The position numbers were made by a program, and so were the translations under genes. The notes below the pieces were generated by a model. That model was not told where the DNA came from. It ran no database searches and worked only from the letters and a program-made list of their open reading frames with translations. 64,000 nt of DNA from Dendrolimus kikuchii. Taxonomy: Eukaryota > Arthropoda > Insecta > Lepidoptera > Lasiocampidae. Positions 1 through 11,060 of this stretch are shown in pieces (within the stretch, counting starts at the first letter, position 1; the number at the start of each line of letters is the position of its first letter). Location: assembly GCA_019925095.2 (NCBI GenBank), contig CM034402.1:13806001-13870000 (forward strand), written 5' to 3'.

Positions 1-101
1 AGAAAATATTGTGTATGTATAGATATTTATGATCCATTGCATCTTCACAATAATGAAAATTTATATATATTTTCAATTTATCATTTTTTGTTTTAATAAT
101 A

Positions 102-1380
102 GATTGGGGAAAAAGTCTTTTCGCATATAGTTTGTATGAACTTGTAATAAGATCTCTTTGGCTATACCATTTGTATCTGGCTGGTTTTGGTATCATTAAA
201 AAGTTTTAATTTTAAAGAAGACAATTCCAAATTCTAATTAGGAAAATGTGTGATTTTCATTTGTTTTTCTTATTGTTAAAATGAGTGAATCTAATGAAAA
301 AATTCGATACATTTTAAAATTTTACTACAAAAAAGGTAAAATAGCAACACAAGCCGCGAAAAAAAATTGTGATGTTTATGGACCTAATGCAGCATCTGTG
401 AGAGTAGCGCAAATTTGGTTTAAGCGTTTTCAATCCGGAAATTTCGATATCAAAGATGCACGTCGCTCTGGTCGTCCTGTTACGGACAAAATTGATGCCA
501 TTTTTTAAAAAGTGGAGCAAGATCGGCATATTAGTAGTTACGATGTAGCTGGAGAACTGGGAATTGACCACAAAACGGTTTTGGCGCATTTCAAAAAGGC
601 TGGGTACATAAAAAAGCTCGATATTTGGGTGCCTCATGAGCTCACTGAAAGAAACCTAATGCACCGTGTACTCATTTGTGATTCTTTATTACGACGTAAT
701 GAAATCGAACCATTTTTGAAGAAGGTGATAACTGGTGATGAAAAGTGGATCACGTATGACAAGAACGTGCGAAAAAGATCGTGGTCAAAGGCCGGTCAGG
801 CTTCACAGACTGTGGCGAAACCCGGGTTAACTCGCAACAAGATGATGCTGTGTGTATGGTGGGATTGGAAGAGCATTATACATTATGAGCTGTTACCGCC
901 AGTCAGGACCATCGATTCTGAACTGTACTGCGAGCAACTGATGAGATTAAAGCAAAAAGTTGAGAGAAAGCGGCCGGAATTAATCAACAAAAGGGGTGTG
1001 GTTTTTCACGATGATAACGCTAGACCTCACACATCTTTAGCCACTCAGCAAAAATTACGAGACTTTGGCTGGGAGGTGTTAATGAATCCGCCGTATAGTC
1101 CTGACCTTGCACCTTCAGATTTTCACCTGTTTCGGTCTCTGCAGAATTCCTTGGGCAGTGTCAGGTTAACATCACAAGAGGACTGCCAAAACCACTTGTC
1201 GCAGTTTTTAGATCAGAAGCCCCAAAATCTTTATAGCAATGGGATCACGTTCCTACCTAAAAGATGGCAAAAAGTTATCCAACAAAACGGCATCTACATA
1301 CTTTAGTCAAATGTAAATAAACTTTATAAAAAAACCTTTTGAATTTTTATATAAAATGCGAAGAAACTTTTTCCCCAACC
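102..1380 (+). mobile_element. Mariner (Tc1/mariner, D,D34D) copy 1
   Basis: A full-length mariner bounded by inverted repeats that begin GGTTGGGGAAAAA (5' copy reads GATTGGGG, one mismatch) and by TA target duplications at 100-101 and 1381-1382. It is 1,279 bp and carries one transposase frame on the + strand. It is closely related over its whole length to the copy at 12617-13877, so both belong to one family. It lies in the intron preceding the penultimate odorant receptor exon, in the same orientation as that gene. The nonsense codon in the transposase makes it non-autonomous. Confidence 0.95.
281..1306 (+). pseudogene. Mariner transposase, broken by one nonsense codon
   Basis: The frame starts at ATG 281, stops at TAA 506-508 and continues in the same frame to 1306, so a single codon separates two halves of about 75 and 264 residues. 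The second mariner copy has GAA at this codon. The catalytic region is complete: the first Asp in TGDEKW, the second in the HDDNARPH block (other copy HHDNARPH), and the third Asp 34 residues later in SPDLAPSD, which is the D,D34D signature of mariner proper. The N-terminal half carries the helix-turn-helix DNA-binding region. The family cuts and pastes at TA dinucleotides; this copy cannot make the full protein unless the stop is read through. Confidence 0.93.
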
Positions 1381-1462
1381 TAATATGTTACAGCGTTTGT
1401 ATAACCACCCATATACTATCTATTAAGTTTATACTTAGTATTATGTAAGTCAACATTTGCAG

Positions 1463-2602
1463 AGTATGAGCCTCCGACAAGCCGCATTTGATAGCCCATG
1501 GCTGAAAACTGACCCTAAAACTTGCATGTTCATCATCATCTTTATGGAAAGATGTAAACGTCCTATGAGAGTAACAGCTGGAAAAATATTTACTCTTTCA
1601 TTGGATAGTTATACTGTTGTAAGTTCTTATGTAAATCATACCAATGTAAATAATTCCAATTCCACTAAAAGAAAAGGCTACGTGTCTATTTCTTATAAAT
1701 AAAATAACACTAATTTTGCTTTGAAAACCTTTACACGTTTCAAAGTTTAATGTATTTTGAAATTCAGGCATTTTATTTTGGCCATATCTTGAGGAACGAC
1801 CACAACCGCTGTGTTTAGTCTTAATGCAATTAGTGTTCAAGAAACGAATAGGTAGAAAAGGATATTGTTGGGCAGATAATCGATTTCGTGGTGAAAAACA
1901 GCTTACGCCCACCCCACTGCTCAAAGATCTGCAGTGGGATGGTATGTTCACTTAACAAACCGGTGTTCCTCCTTTCGCCATAGACCAAGAGTGCGGTAAT
2001 AACACACAAAACAACATAAAAAAATAGTACCCATGCATACTAGAGAAAACCCAATACGAATCTTAAATAAATAGGTAGGTATATGTAGTTTTGTCTCAAA
2101 TTTCATTTCTAGCATTATAAAAGCAAACAAGCGGATGGTGGTCAATAGATGCAAGATTAGCATGTCAACATAATTTTTTTAAATTGAGGTTTAGGCGTTA
2201 ATAAGATAAGATGTAGAATAAGTTTCAGAAAAGGCACTTGAAATTGGGAAAAGAGAATTACCTCTCACATCAGTGGGTTCACCAATTGAAACTCAGTTAT
2301 AATCTGAAATCTCAATAAATTGGGAGGTGATTGTATCATAAATAAATAAAAATGAGTAGCTGTAAATAAACCATAAAAGAATGTTAATGACATTAGAAAT
2401 TGTGAAAATGTACAATAGTTGTACATGGCTGCCGTTTTCCATACTTAGTTGAGAAATAGTACTAAAGCAGTTTTAACATTTATGTGTAAATAATTTAATA
2501 CTTATATTTACGATGCATAAAATAAAACAAATTAACGTTTTATTTCAGCTTATCAACTGGTCTTACAAAGCCTTCGCTGTTATGAGAAACATGAAGAAAT
2601 AG
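1463..2602 (+). CDS. Insect odorant receptor, last two coding exons (partial)
   Basis: Exon 1463-1618 (acceptor ttgcag, donor GTAAGT, 52 codons, phase 0) encodes the C-terminal region of a 7tm_6 odorant receptor: the conserved order is AAFDSPW, KTDPK, IFMERCKRP, TAGKIFTLSLDSY. Exon 2549-2602 (acceptor tatttcag) encodes the final 17 residues, beginning LINWSYKAFAV and ending at TAG 2600-2602. This is the usual last-exon position and length in the family. These receptors pair with Orco as ligand-gated cation channels in antennal neurons. The N-terminal exons lie left of the window. Both exons and all visible splice sites are intact, so the gene looks functional here. The ligand cannot be inferred. 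Confidence 0.88.
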
Positions 2603-2605
2603 ACC

Positions 2606-2611
2606 AATAAA
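2606..2611 (+). promoter_or_regulatory. Poly(A) signal AATAAA of the odorant receptor gene
   Basis: A canonical AATAAA starts four bases after the receptor's stop codon, which implies a very short 3' UTR. Other AATAAA-like strings occur in this AT-rich DNA, but this is the first after the stop. Confidence 0.6.
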
Positions 2612-3630
2612 AATGACAAAACAAATTTTCAACTCTGTATTTAATTACAGCACATAGATGAATTTCTTTGCGCACTCGAAATATTTTGTTTATAAGAAAT
2701 AAAAACTTGTGAATTTATAATTATGGAATATAAAGTATATGTTATTTTATTATTTTGAGACTAATGTATGTACTACATGTTTAAGGAATAAACAGTACTT
2801 AGGGTACTCGATTTATCGATATTTTAATTTGCTGTTATCACATTTTACCTTTGCAATTGTATTCGAATAATTAATGTAAATTTTGATTAGTGTACGCTTG
2901 TATGCGATTCCCCAGTAGTTGTTACCTGGTCAGTAAATTATTTGAGTTAGTTTAATATTATTTTTATTACTTAGTAATAAATTGTTATATTATAAAATAA
3001 TATGCGCTTAGAGTGATATACTAGTCATAATTAAGTCTTAGCTTCGTTTTTTGGGAATTATAAAAACTTTTAAGTATAATTTCATTCGTCAGTATTTAAA
3101 TTTAACAGATCATTAATTGATTCTAAATTCGGAGGTCACATTATTTTTCTTTATAAATCACGTTTTTGTTATGACGATATACATTTTCAGAAGCGAACAA
3201 TGTAAGTTTGTACATGTCGTACTGTGCCAATACAGTAAGCAGTAATCCTCGCGGGCCGTAGTGTGGCACCCGCCTCAACTTTTCCAATTCCGCCCGCCCA
3301 TTCCTCAGGGTTGCTAGACTAATCCTGGATTGTCCCAACTTTCATAGCGGGAATATTCAAATATTTTCAAGAAAAGGCGACACGTCAAAGACAGCAATGC
3401 GAACGTCGAACTGAAAATGTAATGAAACTTTCAGGTTTCACGGGGGTTTCCTTTGTTGTATTCCTGTCTATGCGACATTTTCTTTATCAAAATTTTTTTG
3501 TAAACTGTTGAATATGCAATGAAGTTATTTCTAATTTTTCTTTGAACATTTCTTTTTAGCAATAATGGGGCTGATGTGAATTAGTAATTTTTATGTTTCG
3601 TTACGTAACTGAAATGTATACTCTAAAAAA
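2612..3630. other. Intergenic, AT-rich; nothing recognised
   Basis: AT-rich sequence with a GC-richer patch near 3240-3340 that has no recognisable protein. No gene, RNA or clear repeat ends were found. Confidence 0.4.
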
Positions 3631-3810
3631 TTAAGGTGATATCTACTAATACGGAACAACCAATTTAAATCAATTTGGTTGAAAGGCACAACAGAAAGGA
3701 CAAGTCGGTATTAAGTGACATTGAATGATTCAGGTTTATGTCTAGATACATCACTTTAGTTGCTTCATCTAAATTGAAAGACAGTAGGCAATGAAACCAT
3801 GTCATATCAG
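3631..3810 (+). repeat. Dispersed MITE-like repeat, family A, copy 1
   Basis: Begins AAGGTGATAT and ends near GTCATATC. The internal order (GGTTGAAAGGCACA, GACATTGAATGATT, TTCATCTAAATTGAAAGACAG) recurs with substitutions at 19706-19890 and, in the opposite orientation, at 23863-24010. There is no coding capacity; it is a short non-autonomous transposon by its size, near-inverted ends and dispersal. Confidence 0.55.
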
Positions 3811-4234
3811 CTGAACGTAAATTATGAACTTATATTCTGAGAATTTCCCGTCAGATATTTATAAGAACTATAAAATTCTTATAAATATCTTCATTGCAAA
3901 CTATAATAATATAGTCTGCAATGAAGTGAAGTATGTATAATAATTAACGCAGTATAATTCTATTGAAATTTGTAATGGGTACCCACCCACATGTCCGTCA
4001 ATAATTAACATGGCCATACCACTGTATTATTGCACAAATGATCATATTCGGCAATTAGACACGATTGCTGTACTAGCTTACCATTAATGGCATCGACAAA
4101 ACGACTCCCAAATGCGTTGTAATCGAATAATAAACAATACGTTCCATACATAAAATGTCACAGTCAGGAAGCGTAAAATCCGAATCACTAGTCTAAAACT
4201 TTCCACACACTGTCTCCATAAAAAGACAATTTCC

Positions 4235-4513
4235 TTACTCTCGTAATCGTAACTTTTTGTGCAAGTTACTTTCATTCGCAACTGAAAGTCCAATATCATC
4301 TATCACATCGCATTTAACACTAGAACGCGTAAAGATTTCTCTTTGAGGTGGAATCGTAGACAGTTTCCATTCGGGAATACGTTTACGCTCGGCCTCTATT
4401 ATTGCTTCTTGGATAACTTTTGTAATCTGCTGAAAGGCTCGATGAAGTGCCAGAGTACCTATGGCTCGAAGTATATCAACGCACTTGTTTAGGTGAGTAC
4501 TTATCCAGCCTCA
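4235..4513 (-). CDS. Unassigned ORF, possible terminal exon
   Basis: On the - strand an open frame of about 92 codons ends at a stop whose complement is 4235-4237. It opens after an in-frame TGA near 4511-4513 and has no initiator Met near its start, so if real it is an exon entered through an acceptor (candidates: minus-strand AG just before TACTCACC or before TGCGTTG). Composition is protein-like and GC-richer than its surroundings, with an amphipathic stretch around EAIIEAERKRIPEWKL. I do not recognise the family. No AATAAA was seen just downstream on this strand. It could be a lone exon of an unknown gene, a decayed gene fragment or chance. Confidence 0.25.
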
Positions 4514-5099
4514 TTGTGCATTAACTATAATTAAGCAAAGTGCACATTTGTGTAAGAGAAACCGCTCTTGACACGTATCCGTTGTAGAGGCGAGGCTACA
4601 TCACCGTGATTAGAAGCTCATGTCTTGCGGTCTTTGAATGAAAGCTGTATTAACTTTTTAACGCATACATAGGTCCCTAATATTACGATTAAAATTGTAA
4701 TACAATATGAATATTATTATCTATATATAGAACAAAACGTAATAAAACTTAGAAAGATGTTCATAGTTCTTTTTTTATATTGACTACAATTGTTTGTTTA
4801 TTTGACTTAGTTTGGATAACATAATTTCAATATAAATTTATTATTTCATTCTCTTTGTATAAGTTTGGCCTACAAAATAAGATCCATTATTGGCTCATGT
4901 GCTGTTTTTAAAATGTATCGCTTATTTCAATGTTGAGTGTAAAGTTGTGTAATCTTTGTTGAATAATAAATAAATACTTAGATTTGAGAACATTAACTTT
5001 AGCTCTAATGGTCCTAATCTTATTTTATTTTTGACCTTGTTACAAAATACATGATAGCTTAGTGGAGTTATATAAACCGTTAAATATTTTTCCAATTTT
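4514..5099. other. Intergenic, nothing recognised
   Basis: AT-rich sequence with no gene or clear repeat structure. Confidence 0.35.
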
Positions 5100-5450
5100 A
5101 GGGTTCCGTAGTTATTTTAGTAAAAATAAAACCGTTACACAATCACTATATCTGTCCGCCCGGTTTTTCGTCTATCAGTCAATCTACTCGTAGTCTCGAA
5201 CATATGTGTGTATGTCTTTTCCCCAAAAACTACTGGGTCTGTGTGCATAAAATTTGGCAGAAATGTGTATTTTTTGTGTGACGCTTCACAATGGTGCAAT
5301 GGTGTAATGAAACAAATAACATAAAGCATGCTTGAAAATCCGTTAAGTAGTTTTAGTAGTTGAGATTTTAATCAATTAAATATTTTTAGAATTTCAGTGC
5401 CAAATGATAAAAACAAAACAATTGAAGTTTGTCTTTTCTACGGAACCTTT
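5100..5450. repeat. MITE-like element with GGTTCCGTAG terminal inverted repeats
   Basis: The left end reads AGGGTTCCGTAG and the right end CTACGGAACCTTT, inverted copies of each other about 350 bp apart. The interior contains a run resembling CTGTCCGCCCG, typical of short lepidopteran repeats. There is no convincing coding frame. Class is uncertain because no target duplication is obvious. Confidence 0.5.
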
Positions 5451-6423
5451 CAGTGCATGAACTCACATGCCGTTAGCCGAGTTTGAAACATAGATATTTT
5501 AAATGTAAAATATACCTACTTATATATACATATAGGTATTAGTATTTTACATTTATTAATGAGTGTATTGTGCTAATACATCCTCTTAATAAATTTTTAA
5601 CATTCTATCCTTAAGCTACAAAAGAGTCTTTGAAATTAATAGTCTTAAGAATAAAATTAATCGCTTTGAAAATTCCCAATTTATTCAACAAACAATTGTG
5701 GCAATTTCTTCAGTGATAGAAAAGTTTGTTAGTAGTTTTCATGAAACGATATCTAGCCATTGTTTATATAGCGTTCTCAACACACAACTTTCCGTCCAAG
5801 TTACGCAAGAATACCGAGTGGAACTCGATCAAGTCCTCGGTCGAGTGGTCAGGCGAACCAATAAAGTCGCTGAAAGTTGAAGTAAACATAAAGACGGACA
5901 GCTGGTATAATACCCACAAACGCAAATATGAACCGCAGTAAGAAACCATTTGGATATTTGGCAGAGAATACCTTCAGTTACTTCTTTATTAGGTCAGTCT
6001 ACTGATTTTAACTTATATACACGAACACCTAATGTTAGTACAAATTAGTACTGTAGGTACATGTAGGTATTAAAACTTTTCACGCGGCTTTGATCTGATG
6101 CGAACTTATGATTGTATCCTACAACATTATAGGCCAATTTGTTATGTTGATGTACGTGTATACCATTGTTATACAGTATCAAGAAAACTAACATCATACC
6201 AGAAATAACTATTACCTTGATAATTAGATCCAATTTCTTCGCTAGATATCCTAATATAGAGTCATCGCACATTTACTAAAGAGGAAACCTAATGGGTACC
6301 GACATCCAGAGGCGGCTCTAGCCCCTGTAGCGCCCGTTTGCAATCTATACTCTGGCGCCTTCTAGCATGGTCCAAATGGAACACTTACAGTTAGATTTTC
6401 ACCAATGAACGGAAATTCTAATA
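5451..6423. other. Intergenic; repeat-like tail before the BEL element
   Basis: AT-rich DNA without a recognised gene. An ORF at 5726-5941 has no identifiable family. From about 6301 the sequence turns GC-richer and looks like an older dispersed repeat into which the BEL element inserted. Confidence 0.3.
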
Positions 6424-6428
6424 CAAAT

Positions 6429-6709
6429 TGGTGCGGCTGTTAATGGACTGTATTAGGGCGGCAAACGTCTTTGTGAAACGGAATCTAGGTTACCTGGACT
6501 ACAGCTGCTGAAGGCTTCCTGGCCAGCCGGCTGTGGTCTGATCTCCCTTGGCTTTACAATAGCGGCACTATCACATCACACGCGTGCGTTCAGAGCGGGA
6601 TCGATTTACACCTTTTTTTTGAGTGCCAGCGAGCGGCAAGCGGCGTATGCGCGCGGGGGTGAGGAAGGATTGGGGGTAGGATGACGTTTACCGCAAGATG
6701 GCGTTACCA
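6429..6709 (-). repeat. BEL 3' LTR with adjoining polypurine tract
   Basis: Starts TGGTGCGG and ends GTTACCA on the + strand. On the element's strand the bases just upstream (complement of 6710-6718) read GGGGGAAA, the polypurine tract that primes plus-strand DNA. The LTR is identical to the right LTR except for one base near its inner edge (GTTACCA versus GTTCCCA). Confidence 0.92.
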
Positions 6710-7827
6710 TTTCCCCCGGCCTTAAAGGGTACCTTTAAAAAGGAAGAGTGGATTCGCGAATGCGAGAAAAATAGAGAGGAATGCGAAGTTGCGAAGCGGA
6801 TGCGAAGTTAAAGAAGTTATAAGTTAGGGAAACATTATACGCTAACAAGTTGTGTATAAGAAAATGAATATGATAATTAATATATGATATAATTATAAAT
6901 ATAAGAGCGCAAGAAATAATGTAGTAGCACCTATTGAGTTAACAATGCAAAGAGTTCATCAGACAATGGCTGAAACATCTTTATGCGATACAGCGCAATA
7001 TATAGTCTTTAAATGAGTGAACGTGATTTACTGCATCAAAGACCAAATAATATTGAATACAGAAAATAAATGCGATACAATCCGTACTATCAACCAAAAT
7101 ATATTGCACAACGCGACGGTGTGTCAACTACATGATGAAAATGGCGAAAATTAGACATAACTGTCATTTCTATGGCGCGATTAAAGTTGACAACAAAATA
7201 CACGTATTAAACGGTGTAATATTCTAAATTAAAGTGGATAAAACGATAGACCAAAATATTATATTTTAGCGGTAATATGAAAAAAGATGCGGAAAATGCA
7301 ATAATCAAATAATACTTATGACGTGAATAAATAGCGAGGTATTTCAAAGCGAAAAGATTAGCGTCGTCAAAAAGGGCGTGAAATAAAAGCAATATATCAA
7401 TTAATTAATTCTAAATTTATGACTTGTAAGCAAATTAATAGTAGAACGCGGCACGAACATATTTTAAATATGAGATTTAAATGAATGAAGCAATTGTCAA
7501 ATTGTAGTAATTTATTTACATAAATAAAATAAATTTATAAAGTGACGGCAAGCAATTTTCATTACAATCTCAATTATGCAGATAATCGATGCTAAATACG
7601 CGAGCGTAAATACATGCGAACAGTTTATTATAAGATTCATGTAAAATATCCGACATTATAATATTAAACTATCAGAAACTTTCGGCAATATTGTAAATGA
7701 AAAAAAACCAAAGTTTACGATATCTACTATTTTAAAAGAACGCGAATGAAATAAATAAAAGTAGATAAATACGTAATTTAGATTTATTGAATATTTTTAT
7801 TGATTAAATTGCGTATTAAATAATTAA

Positions 7828-10095
7828 TTAGTTATTATACACCTTATGTAAACAGGCGCGATTTTTAAATTTATTTTTAAAAGGAAAAAAGCGTTTATAT
7901 GAACTGTTACTATCGTATGAAATACTTGGAGGCAAAGCATTGCTGTGAAGCGGTAAAGCGGCGGAGTTATTACTACTGCTGGCATTATCACGAGCAGTGT
8001 TTTTACGATGAGGCTGCACAAGCTTGCTATCATCAGCGGACCGAGTGACATAAGGTTTTAAGTTAGGCGTTTTGACAGAGTTATTGCGCCGTGTCAAACA
8101 GCAGCGAGATAATACTTTATTAACATGCGGTTTCTGCAATGTGGGAACTGATCCCATTATAACGTATCCTAAGACGGTACTAATCATAGGTATTGAGAAA
8201 CAATCTCCTTGTCTGACTCCTGGTAATAACAATTGAGCGAAAAGCGGTGCACCGATCAACATATCTATCGGTCCCGGTTGACCGAATGACTCATCGGCAA
8301 GCGGGATGCCTTGAATAAAAGGTAACGCGGCGGTATCTACGAAAGTTGTGGGCAAATTACCTGTAATGCTGTCTACAATAAGGGACGATATATTGTAGCC
8401 AACCTGTGGATTAAAGCGCGAGAAAAATTGGAAGTTCACGGAACCCTTAACAGGCTTCTCAATGCCTCCTATGCCCATAATCGTCATATCAGAGTTATAC
8501 GTGACATTTTCTAAATTTAATTTTTCAACGCATTCAGAAGTAATGAAGTTACTCTGAGAACCCGAATCTAATAGGCAGCGAAGATGATGTTCTTTGTTGC
8601 GCGAGCGCACGATGACGACAGCCGTAGCCAGTAATACTGTCGTGTTCGTATTGCATTGCGCGACTTGCGAGGGCGCGTGGGCGCTACTTATTGACTGCGA
8701 GCCAGCTATGGACATAGTACACAGCGAGTAGTTGTTTGCGGCGGAACACGGTGAATTATCGCTCACTTTGCACGCAGAGTTGACTGCAACGGGCTGCGGG
8801 CATGATGTTGCGCTGACATCAGATAGCACTGGGTTCGCAACTGTAAGTTGGTTGGCGTATTGCGGTTGCTCAAAGTGCAACAATGTATGGTGTTTATTGT
8901 TGCAAGCCCTACAGCGGGAGCTCGATTGACATTCTGAAGTTTTATGTTTTACGCTTAAACAATTAATGCAAGCATTGTGCTCTTTTGCGGATGTGAAGCG
9001 ATCATTTGCAGTTAGGTTTGAAAAGGCGGGACATTTAAATAAATGCTCGTGAACAATGTTATCACAGAGACATTTGGATGTATTGGCAATAGCCAGGTAT
9101 GAGTGCGGTTGAGGCGGTTTAAAGGTTTTCTCATTTCTGGAACGAGACGCGGGTCCTTTAGCGGGAATATTATTTTTCAATGAAGATGAATTTATTTCTG
9201 TGCTTTCAAATATGCGCGATTGATCCCTTATAAAATCCGCAAGACTATTGAAAGTCGGAATTTTATTATGTCTCGAGATCATTTCAAACGAACGTATGGT
9301 TTCAGTGTCGAGATTTTTAAGTGATAAATGTAATAACATAAAATCAGCGAGGTTATCAATTTTAAGGTTTTTCAGAGCGTTAGCGGCTGTGACAAGTGTG
9401 TCGGAAAATTGTTCGAAACCTTGTGCAGAAGCGATAGGAATAGGTTTAAATTCTAAAATTTGATTTAAATAGGAAGATCCTAGTATGCGTTCATTTTGAA
9501 ATTTGTCAAGAAGCGTCTGTAAAATAAGCGAATAATTTTCACCTGATGGTGTTATGCCAGCAAATGTGGACTGAGCCTTAGGTGAAAGTTTTCCTAAAAG
9601 ATAATAAAGTTTATCCGTATCAGTAAGTGAAGCATTATCATGAACAATGTTCTTAAAACTCGAATAAAAGGTTGGCCAACTATGTAAATTGCCATCAAAT
9701 GACATTAATTCAATACGCGGTAATTTTGGATATTGTTTTTCAGTATGCGAAATTAAATTATTTTGTTGTTCAAGCGATGAAACTTTATCATAAATGTACT
9801 TAACGCGGCAATATAGATCCTCAAAAGAAGCCCAAGTTTGGTCATCTAATTTTGCTTTAGGATTTAATTTTAATTTACATTTATTGAAAGTATTATTAGC
9901 GATTTGAAACTCTTGACGAATATTCTCTAAGTTAATACAAGAAGAAAGAAAATAATCTTTAGCTTCGTCGTCTTCTTGCCATTGTTTAGATAAGTTGAAT
10001 AAGCTTTGTAGGCGAGCATAAAGCGTATTTCGACTATTTAAAGCTAAATCATGATCGATACTTTCATATGAAACTTCTGAATCTTTCTTTGACAT
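7828..10095 (-). CDS. BEL/Pao Gag-protease polyprotein, 755 aa
   Basis: An uninterrupted 755-residue frame. In order: a coiled, charged N-terminus (1-125); the DUF1759-type Gag core around 125-290, containing LPRIELMSFDGN and KLYYLLGKLSPKA; zinc knuckles at about 376-407 (C-x2-C-x4-H-x4-C in CINCLSVKHKTSEC, then CRACNNKHHTLLH); and a DUF1758 retroviral-type aspartic protease from about 490 with catalytic DSG at 510-512 (LLDSGSQSNFI). Gag packages the RNA in virus-like particles and the protease processes the polyprotein. In autonomous BEL elements the same frame continues into reverse transcriptase; here it stops soon after the protease domain (LGYVIMGSVP), followed by a basic, Ser/Asn-rich tail. 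Confidence 0.92.
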   Translation of the reverse strand: MSKKDSEVSYESIDHDLALNSRNTLYARLQSLFNLSKQWQEDDEAKDYFLSSCINLENIRQEFQIANNTFNKCKLKLNPKAKLDDQTWASFEDLYCRVKYIYDKVSSLEQQNNLISHTEKQYPKLPRIELMSFDGNLHSWPTFYSSFKNIVHDNASLTDTDKLYYLLGKLSPKAQSTFAGITPSGENYSLILQTLLDKFQNERILGSSYLNQILEFKPIPIASAQGFEQFSDTLVTAANALKNLKIDNLADFMLLHLSLKNLDTETIRSFEMISRHNKIPTFNSLADFIRDQSRIFESTEINSSSLKNNIPAKGPASRSRNEKTFKPPQPHSYLAIANTSKCLCDNIVHEHLFKCPAFSNLTANDRFTSAKEHNACINCLSVKHKTSECQSSSRCRACNNKHHTLLHFEQPQYANQLTVANPVLSDVSATSCPQPVAVNSACKVSDNSPCSAANNYSLCTMSIAGSQSISSAHAPSQVAQCNTNTTVLLATAVVIVRSRNKEHHLRCLLDSGSQSNFITSECVEKLNLENVTYNSDMTIMGIGGIEKPVKGSVNFQFFSRFNPQVGYNISSLIVDSITGNLPTTFVDTAALPFIQGIPLADESFGQPGPIDMLIGAPLFAQLLLPGVRQGDCFSIPMISTVLGYVIMGSVPTLQKPHVNKVLSRCCLTRRNNSVKTPNLKPYVTRSADDSKLVQPHRKNTARDNASSSNNSAALPLHSNALPPSISYDSNSSYKRFFPFKNKFKNRACLHKVYNN

Positions 10096-10774
10096 TGTAT
10101 TTTACTATAAAGCGACAGTTAGATAAGAATGAATATGTATAATGTCAATATAGCTGTATAGCGAGCGAAATGTATTGAAAACAAGTACTTAGTATAAATT
10201 TAAACAAAAAAGGTAGTTTTGAGTAAAGCGATAGTTGCGGGTTGCGAATGGCGCGATGCGAAGCGTTGCCACTCCGTGCAGCGTGCACGAGCGAGGCAGA
10301 GATAATGAGTAAGTAAACCGATGGATTGTGACAGAATAAGCAATATCAACGAAAACCAATGAGGTTCGTGATAAGTATTGCGGTAAGCGAGATAGCGAAT
10401 ATGAAAATGGTTGAACGCACGCGATTATAAGAAGACTTTTTAAAAATGTAATGAGTTAATAAGTTTGGAAATATTTATAAGCGAAATATGTATTTGCGGT
10501 GTAAAATACGACTATTATTCCTTGCAATGCCAACTCAATTGTGTAATATTAATGTAATAAACTACGATAAAGTGAATGTATAAGGGAATTGCTAGCGTAT
10601 AGAAAATGGCGGAATGATTATTAGTTACGTAGGTTAGGTATCCTAACGTAAACAAATGGGATGCGATTTAATTGGTAAATGACCAAATTAAATATATAAA
10701 ATAATGCGAGAATTAACTAAAGAGTATTTTATATAGAAAACGGTCCTGAGACCCGGTTAGAAGAGACCAAAAAA

Positions 10775-11055
10775 TGGTGCGGCTGTTAATGGACTGTATT
10801 AGGGCGGCAAACGTCTTTGTGAAACGGAATCTAGGTTACCTGGACTACAGCTGCTGAAGGCTTCCTGGCCAGCCGGCTGTGGTCTGATCTCCCTTGGCTT
10901 TACAATAGCGGCACTATCACATCACACGCGTGCGTTCAGAGCGGGATCGATTTACACCTTTTTTTTGAGTGCCAGCGAGCGGCAAGCGGCGTATGCGCGC
11001 GGGGGTGAGGAAGGATTGGGGGTAGGATGACGTTTACCGCAAGATGGCGTTCCCA
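10775..11055 (-). repeat. BEL 5' LTR with candidate primer-binding site
   Basis: TG...CA ends (TGGTGCGG to GTTCCCA on the + strand), same length as the other LTR. Reading on the element strand just inside this LTR, a few T residues are followed by TGGTCTCTTCTAACCGG, which begins with the TGG expected to pair with a tRNA 3' CCA. The specific tRNA was not identified. Confidence 0.9.
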
Positions 11056-11060
11056 CAAAT

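Larger units (their letters stand above)
6429..11055 (-). mobile_element. BEL/Pao LTR retrotransposon, structurally complete but lacking pol
   Basis: Two 281-bp LTRs (6429-6709 and 10775-11055) bound a 4,065-bp interior. A 5-bp target duplication CAAAT flanks the element at 6424-6428 and 11056-11060. Orientation is -: the gag-protease frame reads leftward and a purine tract abuts the left (3') LTR. After gag-protease only about 1.1 kb of non-coding DNA remains, so reverse transcriptase, RNase H and integrase are absent. It must have been mobilised in trans. I found one mismatch between the LTRs, so the insertion is recent. Confidence 0.93.

Noticed and set aside
314..637. 107-codon ORF antisense to the first mariner transposase (and its twin at 12806-13135)
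   Set aside because: Shadow of the transposase frame; no family of its own.
4481..4500. TAG|GTGAGT string that looks like a plus-strand splice donor
   Set aside because: No open plus-strand exon leads into it; the adjoining coding-like frame is on the opposite strand.
5726..5941. 71-codon plus-strand ORF
   Set aside because: No recognisable motif and two overlapping frames are equally open; insufficient to call a gene.
8732..8929. Plus-strand ORFs inside the BEL Gag-protease region (also 9248-9463)
   Set aside because: Antisense shadows of the real minus-strand frame.
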